Positions 62,161 to 64,000 of a stretch of 64,000 nt of DNA are shown in pieces (the first letter of the stretch is position 1; each line of letters opens with the position of its first letter). A program made the position numbers and the translations under genes. Below the pieces are notes generated by a model. That model ran no database searches and had not been told where the DNA came from. It saw only the letters and a list, made by a program, of their open reading frames with translations. The stretch is from assembly GCF_002573715.1 (NCBI RefSeq), contig NZ_PDHM01000005.1, forward strand, positions 124,001-188,000, written 5' to 3'. The DNA comes from Paenibacillus sp. EZ-K15. GTDB lineage: Bacteria > Bacillota > Bacilli > Paenibacillales > Paenibacillaceae.

Positions 62161-63411
62161 TCACTCGGTCCAATTCCACAGGCGTACTTCTCCGACCCGG
62201 AGGTCACGTACCCAGGAAACCTCTTGCAGGGTTAGCAGTTCCTTGACGGGGCCGGTTACAACTGCGCCATAGAGATGAATGCCGTTCTGGTCAATGTACT
62301 CTAACGAAGCATCCACATCTATAAAGGGAGCGACCCGATCGGCAATCAGTTTATACTCCTGCAGAAGGCGCAGCGATTTCTTGAATTGCTCGTTCCGCAG
62401 CTCCCCGTCCCCATAGGTTTCTACTGAAGGATAATGTCCGCCACTGGACACGACTTTGCCGAACCAACCTCTTTTTTCTTCCTTATAGGAGGTCACGGTC
62501 AAATCGTCATGATGCCAGACGGGAGAAGCTGGAAAGCCGACGGGATGGATGATCACTTCGTCTTCGCTGCCGAATCTCATATCAGGCCCGGTATCCACCG
62601 CAAACCAGACGGCCTCCATATTCCGGTTCTCGAACTGCTTCAGCAGCTCGTCGGTCGTGAAGAAGCGGTTAAACGATACATAAGCCTCGGCCACGGTGCC
62701 CTCGGGGAGTTTTTCAAGCCTGGACCAGTCCCCGCTCTTGGTGGAAGAGGAACCCGCCTTGGCTTCCTTTAGCTTTTCCTTGTTATTTTCCTCTCGGCTT
62801 GCAGAAGAAGTCTCCGATTTATCTTTTGGACGATAGAAAATCTGTGATGTACCCGAGCTGCCTTCTTTCCAATCCATTTCAACCGACGGCAGCCCAAACA
62901 GGAAGTTTACGGTGTATTTACCGACGGTAACCCGTTCGCTCCCCACTTGTTTGAGCATATCCCCGTACATTTCCTGACTGAAGAAGGTTTTGCCCTGACT
63001 GCTAAGTGGAACATCTACGTTAGGTTTGGAGATCGAGATGGCGGAAGCAATGGCATCCCGATATTTATCGTTTCGGCTCGGGTCGCCGACACCGTAGAAT
63101 AACGCTGTACCAATTGAGCTAAGGATGGATACAACCAGAAACACAGAAATAACCGTCAGCGTATTCGAGATTCGGGCCTTCCATTTGCCCCTGCGCACGA
63201 TTCGCTTTTCTTTCTTGGGCGAGAGGCCGGTCTGATCGTTGGCAGCACGCTTAGGTATAGCGCCATCAGCACTTGTGTTATCCATCATCTCGTTAACGTA
63301 AGCCTGGTATTCCTCCAATTTCTCCATTTCCCGTTCAATTTCCATTTTTTCGTCGTCACTCAGCTTGCCATCTGCATAATCCTTCAGCCGCTGTTTGAAT
63401 TCTTCGCTCAT
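62161..63411 (-). CDS. anti-sigma factor, YhdL-like
   Basis: 416-residue membrane protein. The cytoplasmic N-terminus (about 1-75) binds the sigma factor, one membrane helix lies near 85-105 (ISNTLTVISVFLVVSILSS), and a large extracellular domain of the Sigma_reg_N/Sigma_reg_C type fills the rest (EAVWFAVDTGP, VASGGH-type motif SSGGHYPSVE). It resembles YhdL, which restrains SigM in Bacillus subtilis. The start overlaps the sigma gene stop (ATGA), so they are co-translated. Confidence 0.85.
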   Translation of the reverse strand: MSEEFKQRLKDYADGKLSDDEKMEIEREMEKLEEYQAYVNEMMDNTSADGAIPKRAANDQTGLSPKKEKRIVRRGKWKARISNTLTVISVFLVVSILSSIGTALFYGVGDPSRNDKYRDAIASAISISKPNVDVPLSSQGKTFFSQEMYGDMLKQVGSERVTVGKYTVNFLFGLPSVEMDWKEGSSGTSQIFYRPKDKSETSSASREENNKEKLKEAKAGSSSTKSGDWSRLEKLPEGTVAEAYVSFNRFFTTDELLKQFENRNMEAVWFAVDTGPDMRFGSEDEVIIHPVGFPASPVWHHDDLTVTSYKEEKRGWFGKVVSSGGHYPSVETYGDGELRNEQFKKSLRLLQEYKLIADRVAPFIDVDASLEYIDQNGIHLYGAVVTGPVKELLTLQEVSWVRDLRVGEVRLWNWTE

Positions 63412-63908
63412 AACGTTCCTTCCTTTCGTTTCATGTCCCGCAGCCGCTGCCTGGCCCGAAATAACGTGATTTTGATATGGGATAAGGTGATGCCCATAAT
63501 ATCCGCCGCCTCCTGGTAGGAGAATTGATGGAAATCCACCAAGATAACCGCCTGCCGCTGCTTTTCCGGAATATCCGTCAGCATTTGCCCGATTTCTCTT
63601 TGGGCTTCTTGCTGGAGCAGGGTGTTCTCCGGGGTATTGCGATCCATTATCTGATCGAAAAACACCGCGTCCTGGACGATGCTGCGGCTCGCCTTGCGCT
63701 GATAATCCACGTAAGCGTTATGGGCAACCCGGAATAACCATGGCTTGATTCGTTCTTCCTTCCAATCCTCGAGATATAGATACGCCCGGTAAAAGGTTTC
63801 CTGTACCAGGTCTTCCGCCGTATGGTGATCATAGGAGAGGGAGTACAAGTAACGATAAACGTCTTTCACGTAATATTGATAAATCGATTCCAGACTGTTC
63901 AGTTTCAT
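63408..63908 (-). CDS. ECF-type sigma factor, SigM-like
   Basis: 166-residue extracytoplasmic function sigma factor. Region 2 has AEDLVQETFYRAYLYL, and region 4 has SYQEAADIMGITLSHIKITLFRARQRL. The upstream TGTAAC/CGTG elements suggest it directs its own transcription. It responds to cell-envelope stress by analogy to SigM. The start at 63908 follows GGGGAGG; an upstream GTG is also open. Confidence 0.87.
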   Translation of the reverse strand: MKLNSLESIYQYYVKDVYRYLYSLSYDHHTAEDLVQETFYRAYLYLEDWKEERIKPWLFRVAHNAYVDYQRKASRSIVQDAVFFDQIMDRNTPENTLLQQEAQREIGQMLTDIPEKQRQAVILVDFHQFSYQEAADIMGITLSHIKITLFRARQRLRDMKRKEGTL

Positions 63909-63928
63909 GTCCTCCCCTCTAAGTAACA

Positions 63929-63955
63929 CACGTTTAACCAGGGCATAAAGTTACA
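63929..63955 (-). promoter_or_regulatory. ECF-type promoter upstream of the SigM-like operon
   Basis: On the minus strand TGTAAC, 17 bases and CGTG, close to the ECF consensus (TGAAAC or TGTAAC with CGTC/CGTA). The predicted start lies about 14 bases before the coding start. Confidence 0.35.
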
Positions 63956-64000
63956 GTTAGGCTGTGAAAAAATGAAAAGAGGCTTTAACCCGTAAACCGC

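Noticed and set aside
1..64000. Phage, transposon, CRISPR, restriction or toxin-antitoxin system
   Set aside because: No integrase, transposase, Cas, methylase or toxin-antitoxin pair and no regularly spaced repeats were found in either strand.

Overview
The window looks like chromosomal DNA of a Paenibacillus-type Firmicute. This is inferred from Gram-positive ribosome binding sites, oligosaccharide ABC systems of the LplABC/YtcP type, YesMN-type and AraC-type regulators, secreted glycoside hydrolases, an sdaAB-sdaAA pair, a glnQHMP-like operon and a YdjO cold-inducible protein. No phage, IS element, CRISPR array, rRNA or tRNA was found. Both ends cut through ordinary chromosome.

Layout. 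1-1.6 kb: the two subunits of iron-sulfur L-serine dehydratase. 2.1-9 kb: an LplABC-type carbohydrate importer, a membrane-anchored AraC regulator and a zinc-less MDR dehydrogenase. 9.1-13.2 kb: two secreted glycoside hydrolases (GH8 and GH43). 13.3-17 kb: a doxX-nitroreductase pair behind a duplicated operator, then three small exported or lipid-anchored proteins. 17.2-20.4 kb (minus strand): a glnQHMP-like amino acid importer. 20.6-25.5 kb: an acyltransferase, an intracellular GH5, an FMN-binding-like protein, a cold-shock gene with a terminator-like leader, ydjO and a small TTG-start gene. 25.7-33.1 kb: a second LplBC/LplA-type importer with a YesMN-type two-component system. 33.2-39.7 kb: a small Fur-box gene, an AraC/MATE divergent pair, an ECF sigma/anti-sigma pair and a secreted asparaginase with GlnR/TnrA-type boxes. 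40-51.1 kb: a LacI-controlled amino-sugar-type locus. 51.2-64 kb: an S9 peptidase, nitroreductase, aldo/keto reductase, PadR/MFS pair, glyoxalase-fold protein, UvrD-family helicase with a YdjO-like zinc-ribbon tail, and a SigM/YhdL-like sigma/anti-sigma pair.

How the genes work together. The window is dominated by sugar uptake and degradation. There are three binding-protein-dependent sugar importers, each with a different control mode (membrane AraC, two-component YesMN, LacI). Secreted GH8 and GH43 enzymes could supply oligosaccharides. The most unusual unit is the LacI locus. It combines an importer, two Gfo/Idh/MocA oxidoreductases with extra cysteine clusters, a two-domain alpha/beta hydrolase, a NagB homologue with altered active-site residues and NagA. 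This suggests breakdown of a modified amino-sugar glycoside by an undescribed route.

Other points worth attention are a Fur-box-controlled 50-residue protein, a YdjO-like module shared by the helicase and the cold-shock neighbourhood, a terminator-like hairpin just after the predicted csp transcription start, and paired GlnR/TnrA-like boxes flanking the putative asparaginase start site. All functional assignments rest on recognising motifs by eye; no database search was run.
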